NCBI GenBank assembly: GCA_029216955.1
Contig: JANAVB010009599.1
Location: forward strand, 3,670,982 to 3,734,981
Length of the DNA stretch: 64,000 nt
Direction of reading: 5' to 3'
DNA from: Iris pallida
Lineage: Eukaryota; Streptophyta; Magnoliopsida; Asparagales; Iridaceae
In this document: positions 9,294 through 21,903 of the stretch, in pieces
How positions within the stretch are numbered: the first letter of the stretch is position 1
Layout of the letters: every line of letters starts with the position of its first letter
Notes under the pieces: model-generated
The model's input: the letters and a program-made list of their open reading frames with translations, nothing else
Database searches by the model: none
What the model was told of the DNA's origin: nothing
Made by a program: the position numbers and the translations under genes

Positions 9294-10469
9294 GAAGCCA
9301 AAGTCCCATGTGACTTGCTTCAACTGTGGCAAGAAGGGCCACTACAAGAGTGAATGCAGATCCAAGCCTAAGCAGTCAGAGCAAGGTGAGCCTAGTAAGG
9401 TTTCCATGGTTACTGACGTTATTGCGATGATTGCTCCGGTCACTGCGGTGGGGGCTGACTCTGACTGGTGGGTAGATACTGGTGCCACTTGCCATGTCTG
9501 CTCTAGCAAGGAATAGTTCACCATATACATACCAACCTCTGAAAGTGTTATGGTGGCGAACCAGACACAAGTTGAAGTGCAAGGGATCGGAACGGTGGTG
9601 TTGAAGCTGACTTCAGGGAAGTCTCTGACGCTTCAAGACGTGAAGCATGTACCTGATCTCTGGAGGCCTAATTTGCAACGCAGGCCTAAGGATGGACATT
9701 AATGCTGGCCAGATGGTGATGTCCATAAAAGGAACATACTTTGGAAAGCGTTTTATACCGAAGGAATGTTTAAACTTCAGATTGTAAATCAGTCAAATAA
9801 AATTAATCCAATCACTCATTCTGATTATACTCTTGAGTTGTGGCATAATAGACTAGGACATGTTCATTGTAAAAGAATAAATAAAATGTCTAGTTTGGGA
9901 CTTATCTCCAAATGTGGGGGTAAGGTAGAGAAATGTGAAGTGTGTGCTCAGACGAAGATCACAAGAAAACCCTTTTCTCGGGTTAATCATAGCACAGATC
10001 TTATGGAGTTGGTACACTCCGATATCTGTGATTTCAAATAATTCTCTACAAAGGCCGGGATGAAGTATTTCATAACCTTCATCGATGACTTCTCAAAATA
10101 CGCGTTTGTATACTTGCTGAAGTCTAAAGACGAAGCGTTCGAGAAGTTCGAAGAGTTCAGGACCGAAGCTGACAACTACTCAAGAGAATAAGAAGTGATT
10201 GAGGCGAAGAGTATCGGTCTCATGAATTCGCATCATTATGCAAAGAACATGGAATCATCAACAAGACTACTGCTTCGTATTCTCCTCAATCTAATGGAGT
10301 AGCAGAAAGGAAGAACAGAACGTTGACAGAAATGATAAACTCAATGTTGTTGACTGCGGGTCTTCCAAATTGCTAATGGGGAGAAGCTGCATTGACGACC
10401 ACTTTTATTCTGAATAGAGTGCTGTATGCAACTTCGGACATCACTCCTCATGAACTCTGGTTCAAAGTC
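9294..10469 (+). pseudogene. copia zinc knuckle, protease and integrase N-terminal half
   Basis: From 9310: CCHC knuckle CFNCGKKGHYKSEC (CX2CX4HX4C intact), then the protease motif WWVDTGATCHVCSS (active-site DTGA at about 9475). A TAG at about 9514 is followed by more protease-like sequence. From 9766 the GAG-pre-integrase HHCC region reads LWHNRLGHVHCKRI ... CEVCAQTK. The integrase core begins ELVHSDICDFK with the first catalytic Asp, then ITFIDDFSKYAFVYLL with the second. SPQSNGVAERKNRTL at about 10276 holds the catalytic Glu region. In-frame stops lie near 10039 and 10187. The integrase is cut at 10469 by the solo LTR. Confidence 0.85.
10465..10469. repeat. TSD AAGTC, left copy
   Basis: AAGTC directly before the solo LTR, repeated at 13965-13969. 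Confidence 0.85.
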
Positions 10470-11079
10470 TGTCACGACCCGCACCCAGTGTAGGGGCACG
10501 AGAAGTGGGTACATCCAGCCTATGCCGCAGTGTCGATGGTGGAACGCTGTCCTATGTCACATACATCTAACACAGTATAAATGTACCTGTACAAGATATA
10601 CTCTCCAATCGGAGGACAATACAGAAGGTACAACTTAATCACAATTCTAAGATAGAAATAGCACGATAAGATAGATATAAAATCTCAAAAGAAAAATACA
10701 AACAAAAAGAAATAAGTCAAAGTGTCTAAACAACACCAACATCTCAATATCCAAAATAATACAACTCAGAAGTCAAACACAAATGAAATAAGATAAGTAG
10801 CCTAGCAGTCTAGCCTAGGCAATGGGGTAGTATCCTCTGCTACTGCTAGATCCTGCTGAGGGTCCAGGTCACAAGTGTCATCTAGGCCAGCTCCGTAATA
10901 AGTAGTGCAGAACTCCTCATCCTCTGTAATATTTTCAACAGGTCCAATCAGGACAGGAGCGAATACATAACTCTCACGCAGTTCATATCATGACAGAAAA
11001 TGTAAAACAAGCAATAGAATAAGATACATGAAACGCTGTAAGAAATGTACATGAAGAGTAAGAGATATATCTGAAAATT

Positions 11080-11157
<78 letters not shown>

Positions 11158-12044
11158 AAGTAAGAACTATAAGTGAATAAGTGATTTAGAGCACAAGATG
11201 GTTATGTAAACAGGTTGGGTTACACATGAATAAGCTACAGGGTTGCACATGAATATCTATTGGGGATAATGATCACATAACCACTTCTACTCACCCCTAC
11301 CCCAATCAATACATAAGGATCCAGTCAAGTTACGTTATTGCACATTAATAACTAGTTTTATACATGAAGCTCATGTGAACATGAGTGTACATGAGAGCAT
11401 ATGAGTGTACATGAAGAGATACGAGTACAAGGAGTACATGATGCACATGATAAAGTACATGAACATGAAATATCCGATGCACCCAAGGAGGATAACATCT
11501 TATGAAAAGATCCATATAGTACTAATCCGTGATAACAACGTGACAACATCAAGTAAAGTAGTCTAGAGCAAGAATATAAGTCATAGCAAGTATGAAACGA
11601 TCAGAAAATGTACTCGTCTGATATCCTGAATGACTGATAAGAATAGATATCCGAACTGGAGTAACCGAGTCCTATTAGAGAAACATAGGTTACAATGTAT
11701 TCAAGATGTAATAAATGAAGTTTACAATACATTCTATATGATTCTAGGTCATTATAGGTCAAAGTCAACTCTTGGTGAACTCTGGTCAACAATCTAGTCA
11801 AACTAGGTCAAACTAGTCTAGGGTTTAGTCCAACTCAAGTCTACAAGACCAAATAGACCTATAGGAGTCAAATATAGTCTAACCAACTCCTATGTATATA
11901 TACCATATATATATATACATAGCTAGATAGTATATAGAACATAGCCTATATAGGGTACCTATATAACATACACCATATATACACTTAGCTATATACTATA
12001 TATAATATAGTCTATATAGGATACCTATATAACATATAAGTTCA

Positions 12045-12100
<56 letters not shown>

Positions 12101-12255
12101 AAAGGGGGTAAGGAAATATATACATGTGTGTGTGTGTGTGTGAGGGTGTGGTACTGTGAAGAGGTTAGAAAATCCCAAACCTGGAAATAACCCCCAGGTA
12201 ACAACCCTAAGCTAAAGCAAACGCCAACCCATCTAAATATATATATAAAAAGAAG

Positions 12256-12321
<66 letters not shown>

Positions 12322-12355
12322 TAACTTTATATATATATGAAACTATATACACATA

Positions 12356-12418
<63 letters not shown>

Positions 12419-13964
12419 TATAACATCTAACCTATTACAATCTAAACTAACAACATCATGAGCCTACTGAACAACCCCAGCTCAAACAATCTTCATAAAA
12501 CTGAAAAAACCAAACCTATCTCACTGTTCAGTTAAGTGCAACTTAACCCAACAACTCAACATAACACATTTGAACTCCAAATTCAAGTGAAACTGGGAGA
12601 ATAGGAAGGGGGTATGAGACCACACATGATGTCAGCAAAGGGGGTGTCATTTGTGTCCAAACCAGTGTCTAATTCGTGTCCAATCCCAAGTGTCCAGCTC
12701 GTATCAGAGACAGTGCAGTGCACTGTCTCATGCTCGCATGTCGAGTCCTCTAGGACACGACACACACAAATTTGTGTCTCGTGCTCGTGTCCACAGGTAG
12801 CCTAGGTCTAGGGCTTGGTGTCCATGTGCGTACATCGTGCCCTAAGTGTTTTGTGTCTGAGATACGAACACGTATCAGAGAATACTGTGCGCGTGTGTGG
12901 ACGAATCAGTGCGAGTGTCATAACTCACTCGACATGACACCAACTCACCTGAAACTTTGGAAGGGGCCTGACAGTCATTGCCCCTTCCTCTATGTCAAGT
13001 ATCTCGTGTACAAGTGGCATGTCCACTGTGTACGAGACTCATGTCATCAGGGCAGCACACCACTGTGTCGTGCGGTGTCCCGTATCAAATTTTGGACACG
13101 AAAAACGTGTCTAAATCACCTCAGTCACAGAATCATAACCCCCACATATAGAGCTACAAAATTATGAAATTAGTTTTGAAAAACAGCAATATAAATTCCT
13201 AAGTGGCATTTCACCAAACACTTTACACTACACTCCGATACGCCTCCGATACACATATCAAATGGATTCGATTTCTCACCAAACTTGGTCTACAGCTAGG
13301 AGAACCCTAAATGAATGCATCTATGGAAAGAAATCAGGAAACAAATGGGTTTAGAGGCCATTACCTATTGAGAGTTGGAATCTCAATGTAAGTGCACTTG
13401 AGAGCCAAATCCCTCCACTTTCAATGGTTAATAAGCTCCAAATCCTTGCTAGCTAGCTTCTAGAGGCTTCCTCTATACTAGGGGAGTGTATTGCAATTGA
13501 TTAGGCTCAATTTGAAGTTGATTTGGAGAAAAAGGGTGGATTTGGGGAAGAACACAAATTAGGGTTTATGTGTGTAATAAAAAGAGGCAAGATGCATCAA
13601 TGTGATGCTTATATGGGGGGGACTTACTTGGCTGGCCACATTAGTCTAGGGTTAGGGTTTAGTTCAATGGTAGGCTAAGGGCCTTCCCTCAAGTGAAATC
13701 TAAGCCTTCTAGCTAAAGGACCAAGTAAATTAGGGTTTCAAGCTAAATATCCTAATTAGCTATAATATCTTGATATCTCTAATCTTGTCATCTAGTTAGA
13801 AACTTCTAATTAAATATCTAGGCTCATAACTAACATCTAGATTAGGACAATTCTGGGTTAAGGCCTAATATATTAATTAGCACATTATTAATTTATCAAA
13901 ATTCAAATTAAGCACAAAGTCACAAATGACCAAAATACCCTCATTCTAGAAAGTGGTAGTGACA
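10470..13964 (-). mobile_element. Solo LTR of a Ty3-gypsy-type element inside copia integrase
   Basis: Begins TGTCACGACCC and ends TAGTGACA, with perfect 6-bp inverted ends TGTCAC/GTGACA, and is flanked by AAGTC on both sides. Removing it with one AAGTC rejoins the copia integrase sequence in frame, which proves the boundaries. In sense orientation the end GGGTCGTGACA matches the LTRs at 33991 and 41828, so the two belong to related families. The absence of an internal region means recombination between two LTRs. At 3,495 bp it is large; it contains three long (TA)n tracts and a GGTCAA (W-box) cluster at 11757-11815. Confidence 0.9.
11083..11155. repeat. (TA)n microsatellite in solo LTR
   Basis: Uninterrupted TA dinucleotides of about 70 bp. 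Further TA tracts in the same LTR lie at about 12049-12098, 12256-12320 and 12359-12413. Confidence 0.95.
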
Positions 13965-15335
13965 AAGTCAGACCTAACTTGAATATCATTCGAGTGTGGG
14001 GGTGTCTGGCATATATAAAGCTCCCAGATCTGAAGATTCAGAAACTCGGGACAAGAACTACGAAGATGCTCTCCTTGGGATATGCCGAGAGCAGTGATGC
14101 TCGGAGATTTTTTGATATAGAATCAAATCATATTATTGAATCTCGCGACGCAGAATACTTTGAAGATAAATTTGCAAGGTACAAGAACATTGTTCTTGCG
14201 GACATTCCGGAGAATAATGAGGGTGCGTAGGAAGTTAAAGTTTCCACTGAAACCTATCATGTGGAAGCAGATCCGCTTACCTATGATGAGGCGATGAAGA
14301 CCAGAAACATTTTCTGGAAGGAGGCAATCGACAATAAAATTAATTCAATTACCTCCAATAATACTTGGGTGTTGGTTGATCTTCCTGAAGGAGCAAAACC
14401 CATCGGATGAAAATGGATCTTTAAGAAGAAGATGAAAGCAGATGAAACTATTGACAAGTTCAAGGCTAGACTAGTAGCCAAGGGGTTCTTTCAGAAGCAG
14501 GAGATTGACTAATCGACACGTATGTTCCAGTAGTCCGGATGACCACCATCAGAATGTTAATTGCTCTCGCAGTAATATATAGTTGGCGATATATCAAATG
14601 GATGTAAAGATAACATTCCTGAATGGTGAGCTAACTAAAGAGATTTACATGCAATAGCCAAAAGGATTTATCGTCAAAGATCTTGAAGACAAAGTATGCA
14701 AGTTGGTGAAATCCTTGTATGGTTTGAACCAGGCTTCCAAAGTGTGGCATAAGAAGTTCGACAAGGTCATAAGGTCAAACGGCTACAAGGTCAGCGAAAC
14801 GGACAAGTGTATTTATACGAAATTCGTTGATAGAAGAGTGTAATCGTTTGTCTGTACGTGAACGACATACTGATCCTAGGTACAGATATGGGTTGTGTAA
14901 TGGAGACAAAGAAGTTCATCTCGACCAAGTTCAGTATGAAGGACTTGGGGGAAGCTGATGTGATCTTGGGTATTAAGATCATCCGGACGGACACTGGACT
15001 GACGTTGTCACAGTCTCATTATATTAAGAAGATGATCATACGCTACGGGTATCAGGATCTTCCAATGATCGATACGCCTTATAGATGTGACATGAAGCTG
15101 AAGCCGAATTCGAGGGAAAGCGTCAGGCAGCTGGAGTATACAAGCGTCATCGGGAGTTTGATGTACGTTACTACTGCCACTAGGCCTGACATAGCTTTCA
15201 CCGTGGGAATGCTGAGTCGATTCACGAGAAACCAGGCGTTGAGAACCTATGAAACGGGTAATGAAATATCTCAAGAAGACTCAGACATATGCACTGCACT
15301 ACAGCGGAGATCCACCAGTAGTAGAAGGCTTCAGT
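13965..15335 (+). pseudogene. copia integrase C-terminus and reverse transcriptase
   Basis: Resumes the integrase C-terminal region (NIIRVWGCLAYIKLP, GYAESSDARRFFDIES, IIESRDAEYFED). After a stop at about 14228 comes the reverse transcriptase: WKEAIDNKINSI, NNTWVLVDLPEGAKPIG, a TGA in place of Trp before KWIFKKKMKADETIDKFKAR, LVAKGFFQKQEID, IYQMDVKITFLNGEL and VCKLVKSLYGLNQASK. The catalytic box reads LYVNDILILG (14850-14880), where copia elements normally have YVDD; the first Asp is Asn. It ends with IGSLMYVTTATRPDIAFTVG. Several stops and shifts are present. Confidence 0.85.
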
Positions 15336-15790
15336 GATGCGAGCTGGTGCATAGAGGTGGAGAGCGAGAGATCCACAAGAGAATTCGTTTTCTCCATGGG
15401 TGGAGCTGCTATATCGTGGAAGTCGAAGAAGCAAACTATGCTCTCTCGTTCCTCCATAGAATCTGAATTCTTTATACTTGATTCAGCAGCAGAAGAAGCA
15501 GAGTGGCTTCGGGAGCTCATGTATGATCTTCCAGTGGTTGGGGCGCAGATACCAGCGATACCTATATACTGCGACAACCAGGCAACTGCTGCGGTGACAT
15601 CAAATGACCTCTTCAACTGGAAGAAGAGAAGTGTGCGGCTAAAGCACAGAGCAGTGCACGATCTCATCAAAAAGAGGTGTCATTACAGTGATTGATGTTC
15701 GGAGTTAGGAGAACCTGGCGGATCCGTTCACAAAGGGGCTCAAGCGCCAGCTGGTCGAAGACACAGCAAGTAAAATTGGCTTGATGGCAT
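15249..15790 (+). pseudogene. copia RNase H domain
   Basis: KRVMKYLKKTQTYALHYSG, then GFSDASWC (catalytic Asp), then SWKSKKQTMLSRSSIESEF (catalytic Glu) and IYCDNQATAAVTSN (catalytic Asp), followed by the HIS-type end near 15650. A TGA at 15693 truncates it; downstream text resembling DPFTKGLK can still be read. RNase H removes the RNA strand during reverse transcription. The three acidic residues are kept although it is out of frame with the reverse transcriptase. Confidence 0.85.
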
Positions 15791-16857
15791 TATGATATTG
15801 TGTTATTGTAATCATACCATAAAATTTTATGCTATTAGTTCAAAGAAAAATCTACTAGACATCTAGCTTTTGGTTCAAGGGAGGACCACTAACTGAAAAA
15901 ATATCATGAAAAGTGGGTACATGTCCTCTATGACATGCAAGGGATACGGACCCAAAATCAATGTTGCCTACTATATGTTTTCTGCGGAGAACAGATCCTG
16001 TGGTGAGGATGGCTTAAACGCCTTAATGAGTTCTCAGGCAGAGTGAATACATGTTGTGCTTTACAGGAAGCACGGTAGCACAGCACTACAAGGAGTGTTA
16101 CAACTCCATGCTACAGTGGGGTGACTCCACCATGAGGTTCCCAGGTAGGGGTAATGCCTCGGCTTTGCGAGCCAAGTCACAGTGGCATAGCACCGCATAT
16201 AGGCAGGTAGCTTAATGTTGTATGATGAAATTAAAGAGTTGTAGACAACACTACAAAGGGGACGATGTCCTTATGTTACTGTGGCACGACACGAAGAGGT
16301 ACCCAGGTAGGGGTAATGCCTCGGCTTGGCAAGCCATGTCATTGCGGCATAACACCGCAAGGAAGCGCAATGCTTCATGCTGGGTAGTTTGGCACTACAG
16401 AGATGCTTATGGCCTCATGCTACAGTAGTATGACACTATGATGAGGTACCTGGGTTGGGATAAAGCTTTGGCTTTAAGCCATGTCATAGCGACGTAGCAC
16501 CGCAAGGAAGCGCAAGGCTTCATGTCATATCTCTTTAATGAAGAACTCACCTAGAGTGTATGAACAAAGATAGCAGACCGCCTTTTGAGGGTAAACTTGT
16601 AGACGGCCAATATATATACACCGAAACCAGGTTGGCACATAGTCTTTAATGTGCAGCCAGAAGCACATGTGACTACATTATGTGAGTGGAAAAAATTGTA
16701 GCTATGGTACAGAATTCAAGGCTTAGTCCATTCTTGTATTATACTTTTGTTTGACCCATGCGGAAAGATTCAAGTCGTCAGCGACATCTATCCTAATGCA
16801 TGATGGACAATTACTGTAGGGAACACTCAAACCCATATATAGAGATATGTGGAGAAT
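15791..16857 (+). repeat. copia 3' untranslated region with ~150-bp tandem repeats and PPT
   Basis: Between pol and LTR2 lies about 1 kb without ORFs. From about 16060 to 16530 three imperfect units share the words CCCAGGTAGGGGTAATGCC, CATAGCACCGCA and AAGCGCAA. The shared word recurs at 16141, 16303 and, diverged, 16448, so units are about 145-162 bp. The region ends in a purine tract ATGTGGAGAAT (16847-16857), the likely polypurine tract, next to LTR2. Confidence 0.75.
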
Positions 16858-18097
16858 TGTTAGTGTTTGGCCTTAGAAACGGGGAAAATAGTCGCACGTT
16901 GCCTAGGCCAAATGACTTGTATCTCTACATATAAACTTTGCTTGTATTTAGAGATGCATATGTAGTATGGAGGGGCATATGTGTGCCAGGTGGGGGTGTT
17001 TTTCTAGTGGAAAGAAGGCTAATTCAACAATGAAGCATTAATGCTTTTTGTCATGCTCTTGAAATTTATTCCTTTGTAGTTAAGTCCCGTAGGGACTTAG
17101 CGACTCGGACTCGGACTCGGACTCGGACTCGGACTCGGACTTGGACTCGGGCTCATGGGCTCATGAGGCGTAATGTAATATTTTGTTGATGCACTTTGCA
17201 CTTAGCACGTCAGCTTCGTCGCTAGACGCATAGTGCGCTTAAGTTGCGCTCGTTGTACGAGCCTCTGCGCTGCCGATCCCGCGCCCGTTCGCATGGCCCG
17301 AATGCGCGGCTAGATGGGGTGACCAAATGGGGCGACCAGTTGGCGCGACCAGATGGTGTGGCCAATGGCGTTGCCCGATGGCGCGGCAGTTGGTGCAGCA
17401 GTTTGCGCGCAATGCGTGCAGCGCGCACTATGCGCGTTATGCTCGTTGTGGGCGAGTGCGCGCGGGCGCAGTTAGCGCAAATGGCGCGTGCTGTACGCCA
17501 ATTAGCACAGTCGTGTCTGTGCACGATTTAAACGGTTACGAAACATTCGGAAACTGTTCTTCCCACGTCCCGAACGTTTTGCATACTGGACGGTTACTGC
17601 GCGCGCCTATATAAGTTCCTCTCTTCTCTCTCAGACTACTAGTTGTTCTATATACTTTCCTTACGAAATTCGGCAGAGAGCAGAGAAGAGAGAAACAACG
17701 GCAGAGTTCTGTTCATCAGAGGAGTCAGAAGAGCAGGGTATTCCAAAGTTTTTTTTCGAACTTGCTGGTTCCTGAAAGCTATTCGTATGGGACGAATGTA
17801 GATTTGAGCACCGGTGATCCGTCACCCCAGCATGTTGTTCTTCTTTTCATCTCTACTTTTGTTTATTTCTTCTTCTATTCATCCACTTTTATCTCGTTCT
17901 GAGCGAGATCATCTCTGATCTAATCAGAAAACATACTGCAGGCTTTTGTCGCTGCTGTAACGAAATCATTTGTGCCTTCCTCGAAGTTTTGCATCTGATT
18001 TTGTTTCTCTGAATCCTTCGGGATCTCAGTTGTGCACCTTCTTAGAAGTGTTGCCAAATTCCGTTTGTCATCTTAAAATCACGTCCCGGGATTAACA
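16858..18097 (+). repeat. copia 3' LTR
   Basis: Starts TGTTAGTGTTTGGCC and ends GGGATTAACA; 1,240 bp. A GGACTC hexamer array at about 17103-17150 is greatly expanded compared with LTR1, and a GC-rich block is longer. TATATAAG lies at 17608-17615. TSD CCCGG follows. Confidence 0.9.
17608..17615 (+). promoter_or_regulatory. TATA box of copia 3' LTR
   Basis: TATATAAG in the same context as in LTR1. It points downstream toward the NPF exon about 0.9 kb away, so a read-through LTR transcript could in principle enter that exon (inference). Confidence 0.6.
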
Positions 18098-18257
18098 CCC
18101 GGCGACGCCTATGTAATTAAATTCCGAGATACCTAATGTTGGTTGTTTGGCCGACGCATAGCCGTCGCTAACTGGCCGACGCATAGCCGTCGCTAACTGG
18201 CGACGTATGTAGTCCGTCGCCAAACGGACGTCACTGATTAGTAGTATTTTAGTAGTG
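18098..18257. mobile_element. CACTA-like element, right part
   Basis: Continues the element interrupted at 7449. It contains two perfect tandem copies of a 25-bp unit starting GGCCGACGCATAGCCGTCGC, further GGCGACG/CGTCGCC words, and ends AGTATTTTAGTAGTG. Dense subterminal repeats of this kind next to a CACTA end are characteristic of CACTA (En/Spm) transposons. Confidence 0.5.
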
Positions 18258-18491
18258 GGTGACTCTGTTTTGTTTGTTTCATTCCTATACAATTTGATGT
18301 AGTTTTCTCGTCTGTATATCCATAGATTACTTGTTCTGCAGAATAGCTTCATTTCTCTAAGAGATACCCTTTTAACCATGTATTGGACAACGTCACAAGA
18401 AAGCCTATTAGTGAAACAGAGCAAATAGGATTACTGCAGTGTGAGCCAGTGCAGCCAGCTAGTCTTGACTTTATTATTACTTATTCTGCAG

Positions 18492-19278
18492 TGTCGAAGA
18501 GGATGAATCTGCTGAAAGCAATGCGCAAGTAAAAGAAGCCAAGGCAGTACTCCGACTGTTTCCAATATGGACAGCATGCATAGTATATGCCATTGTCTTC
18601 TCGCAATCATCGACCTTCTTTACCAAGCAAGGAGGTACCATGGACAGGAGAATTGGTTCAAGCTTCCAAGTACCTCCTGCAGCACTCCAGAGCTTAATCT
18701 TTGCCACAGTTGTCCTCTTCCTTCCCATCTACGACCGCATACTAGTCCCTACAGTTAGAAGATTTTCCGGAACATCGTCAGGTTTCACCCTTCTGCAAAG
18801 AATCGGTACTGGAATTGCTTTGTCTGTCATAGCCATGGTGGTAGCGGCTCTAGTTGAGGGGAAGAGGCTAAAGACTGCCAGAGACTTCGGGCTTATTGAT
18901 CGACCGAATGAGACCGTTCCGATGAGCTTGTGGTGGCTGGTTCCTCAGTACATTCTCTATGGCTTAGGGGAAGCATTTGCTGTGGTTGGCTTACAAGAGT
19001 TCTTCTATGATCAGGTTCCCGATACTCTCAGGTGTCTTGGCATGGCTCTCTTCCTTAGTATTATGGGCGTCGGGAGGCTCATTAGCGGCTTTCTTGTAGC
19101 AGCAATTCAGGAAGTAACCCATAGAACAGGTGAGAGCTGGTTCTCTAATAATCTCAACCGTGCCCATCTCGATTACTTCTATTGGCTTCTTGCTGGGCTC
19201 AGTGCTATAGCGATGATAGTCTACTTGTTTTTCGCCCATGCATATGTCTATAAGAAGAAAGTAAGCGATGCATTGTAA
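18492..19278 (+). CDS. NRT1/PTR family (NPF5-like) transporter, last exon
   Basis: NPF proteins are 12-helix proton-coupled carriers of nitrate, peptides or hormones in plasma or vacuolar membranes. A strong acceptor (pyrimidine-rich tract ending TTATTCTGCAG, 18481-18491) opens a frame of 261 codons: VEEDESAESNAQVKEAKAVL, then RLFPIWTACIVYAIVFSQSS, TFFTKQGGTMDRRIG, SLWWLVPQYILYGLGEAF, YDQVPDTLRCLGMALF, and a stop at 19276. These are the C-terminal half motifs of the PTR2 (POT) domain with about six membrane helices; full NPF proteins are about 560-600 residues. The internal ATG at 18640 is not the start. The exons for the N-terminal half, with the ExxER proton motif, are not seen in the window. 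No stop or shift is visible in this exon. It is either the end of a gene with a very long intron or a cut-off gene. The NPF5 assignment is my judgement from sequence style. Confidence 0.8.
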
Positions 19279-19756
19279 CAAGTATTAACCTACCGAACTC
19301 GAGTGCCTCTTGTGGTTATCGAGGAGAGGTATAAAATTTCGGCTGGGTGACGGAAGATCAGTGGATCGGACGTATTGTTTTTTTCTATTTATTTGGTGGA
19401 AGTTGGAAGACAGTACAAAGTCTCGTAAACAAATATTAACCTCTTATTGTACAAATTAGCCACATGTTTTGCTTGGGCCTATTTTTTTAATATGTATCTT
19501 GAGCCGAAACTCAGCCATGATACGTACATTAAAACATTTGATCACTGCTTTAGAAATCTTAATTCCTCTGTTGTAGAAAATCATTATTTGTCATGCTGGA
19601 AGGCATGAATAGTTTAATCCTCACTTCAAGCCTTGGACTTTGGGATTCTTTCACTCTTCTGTTATGGCTGGAACTTGATTAGACAACTTATATACTCGCT
19701 ACTCCTACTCCTCTCACACTAGCTTAATCATCTTCATCCCTACTTCTGTCACTTGC
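19279..19756 (+). other. 3' flank and likely 3' UTR of the NPF exon
   Basis: No ORF of note. AT-rich with a possible poly(A) signal context near 19480. It ends at the TSD CTTGC (19752-19756) of the large nested element. Confidence 0.5.
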
Positions 19757-21379
<1,623 letters not shown>

Positions 21380-21420
21380 AAAGGTAATTAATTTATTAAA
21401 AAAACTCGGAAATCATACAC

Positions 21421-21903
21421 TTAGTTGGTGCTCTTTGGCACCCTCATACATGATACATCATGCTCGATGTTGAGGACCAATCCTCTAATCGAGTTGTATT
21501 TATATTCAAAAACTCGAGCGTTTCGCTCTCTCCAGACGTGCCAGATAGCTGCTGCCAGTCTAATTCTAGCTTCAGTGTACCACTCTAGCCCTCTGTGCTT
21601 GCCAGACTTGACGAAGTGAACCACATCCTCGTATCCCACATAACTTGGGAGACTAACTCCTAACTTCAACTCTTGCATCCGCAGAATTTCTCTGGCTACC
21701 GTGCACCCAAAGAAAAGATGGCTGGCTGTCTCGGCCTGCTGCCAGCATAAAACGCAACTATTATTCAGGTTAAGGATGCCAAACCTGTCAAGCCTATCCT
21801 TAGTGAGAAGACGACCCTGCGTTAACTTGTATAGGCAAAGTTGAAACTTGCGAGCAGCTTGTTTGCACCAGACGACATCTGTAAACTCCCATTTATTCCC
21901 TAT
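21421..21903 (-). pseudogene. LINE ORF2 C-terminus: reverse-transcriptase zinc-binding (zf-RVT) domain
   Basis: Minus-strand frame ending at 21421, open up to the insertion site at 21903. It holds WEFTDVVWCKQAARKFQLCL, LTQGRLLTKDRLDRFGI, the zinc ligands CVLCWQQAETASHLFFGC (C..C...H....C) and a final RLAAAIWHVWRERNARVFE. This is the zf-RVT domain at the end of plant L1 ORF2. The frame matches the ORF2 part beyond the SIRE-like insert once 8,279 bases (element plus one TSD) are discounted. No stop within this part. Confidence 0.9.
21899..21903. repeat. TSD CCTAT, left copy
   Basis: CCTAT before the SIRE-like element, repeated at 30178-30182. Confidence 0.9.

Larger units (their letters stand above)
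7450..18097 (+). mobile_element. Ty1-copia retrotransposon, full structure, decayed coding
   Basis: LTRs at 7450-8510 and 16858-18097 (TGTTAG...TTAACA) are flanked by the 5-bp TSD CCCGG (7445-7449 and 18098-18102). Between them, in order on the plus strand, are gag with a CCHC knuckle, protease, integrase, reverse transcriptase and RNase H. The domain order PR-INT-RT-RH defines Ty1-copia. A gypsy-type solo LTR (10470-13964) sits in the integrase region; without it the element is about 7.1 kb. Several frameshifts and stops break the polyprotein. The sequence directly after LTR1 (ATCTCAAAGCTAG) is not the standard iMet primer site. Confidence 0.92.

Noticed and set aside
10426..10638. 70-codon ORF across the copia/solo-LTR junction
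   Set aside because: Out of the integrase frame and spans an insertion boundary.
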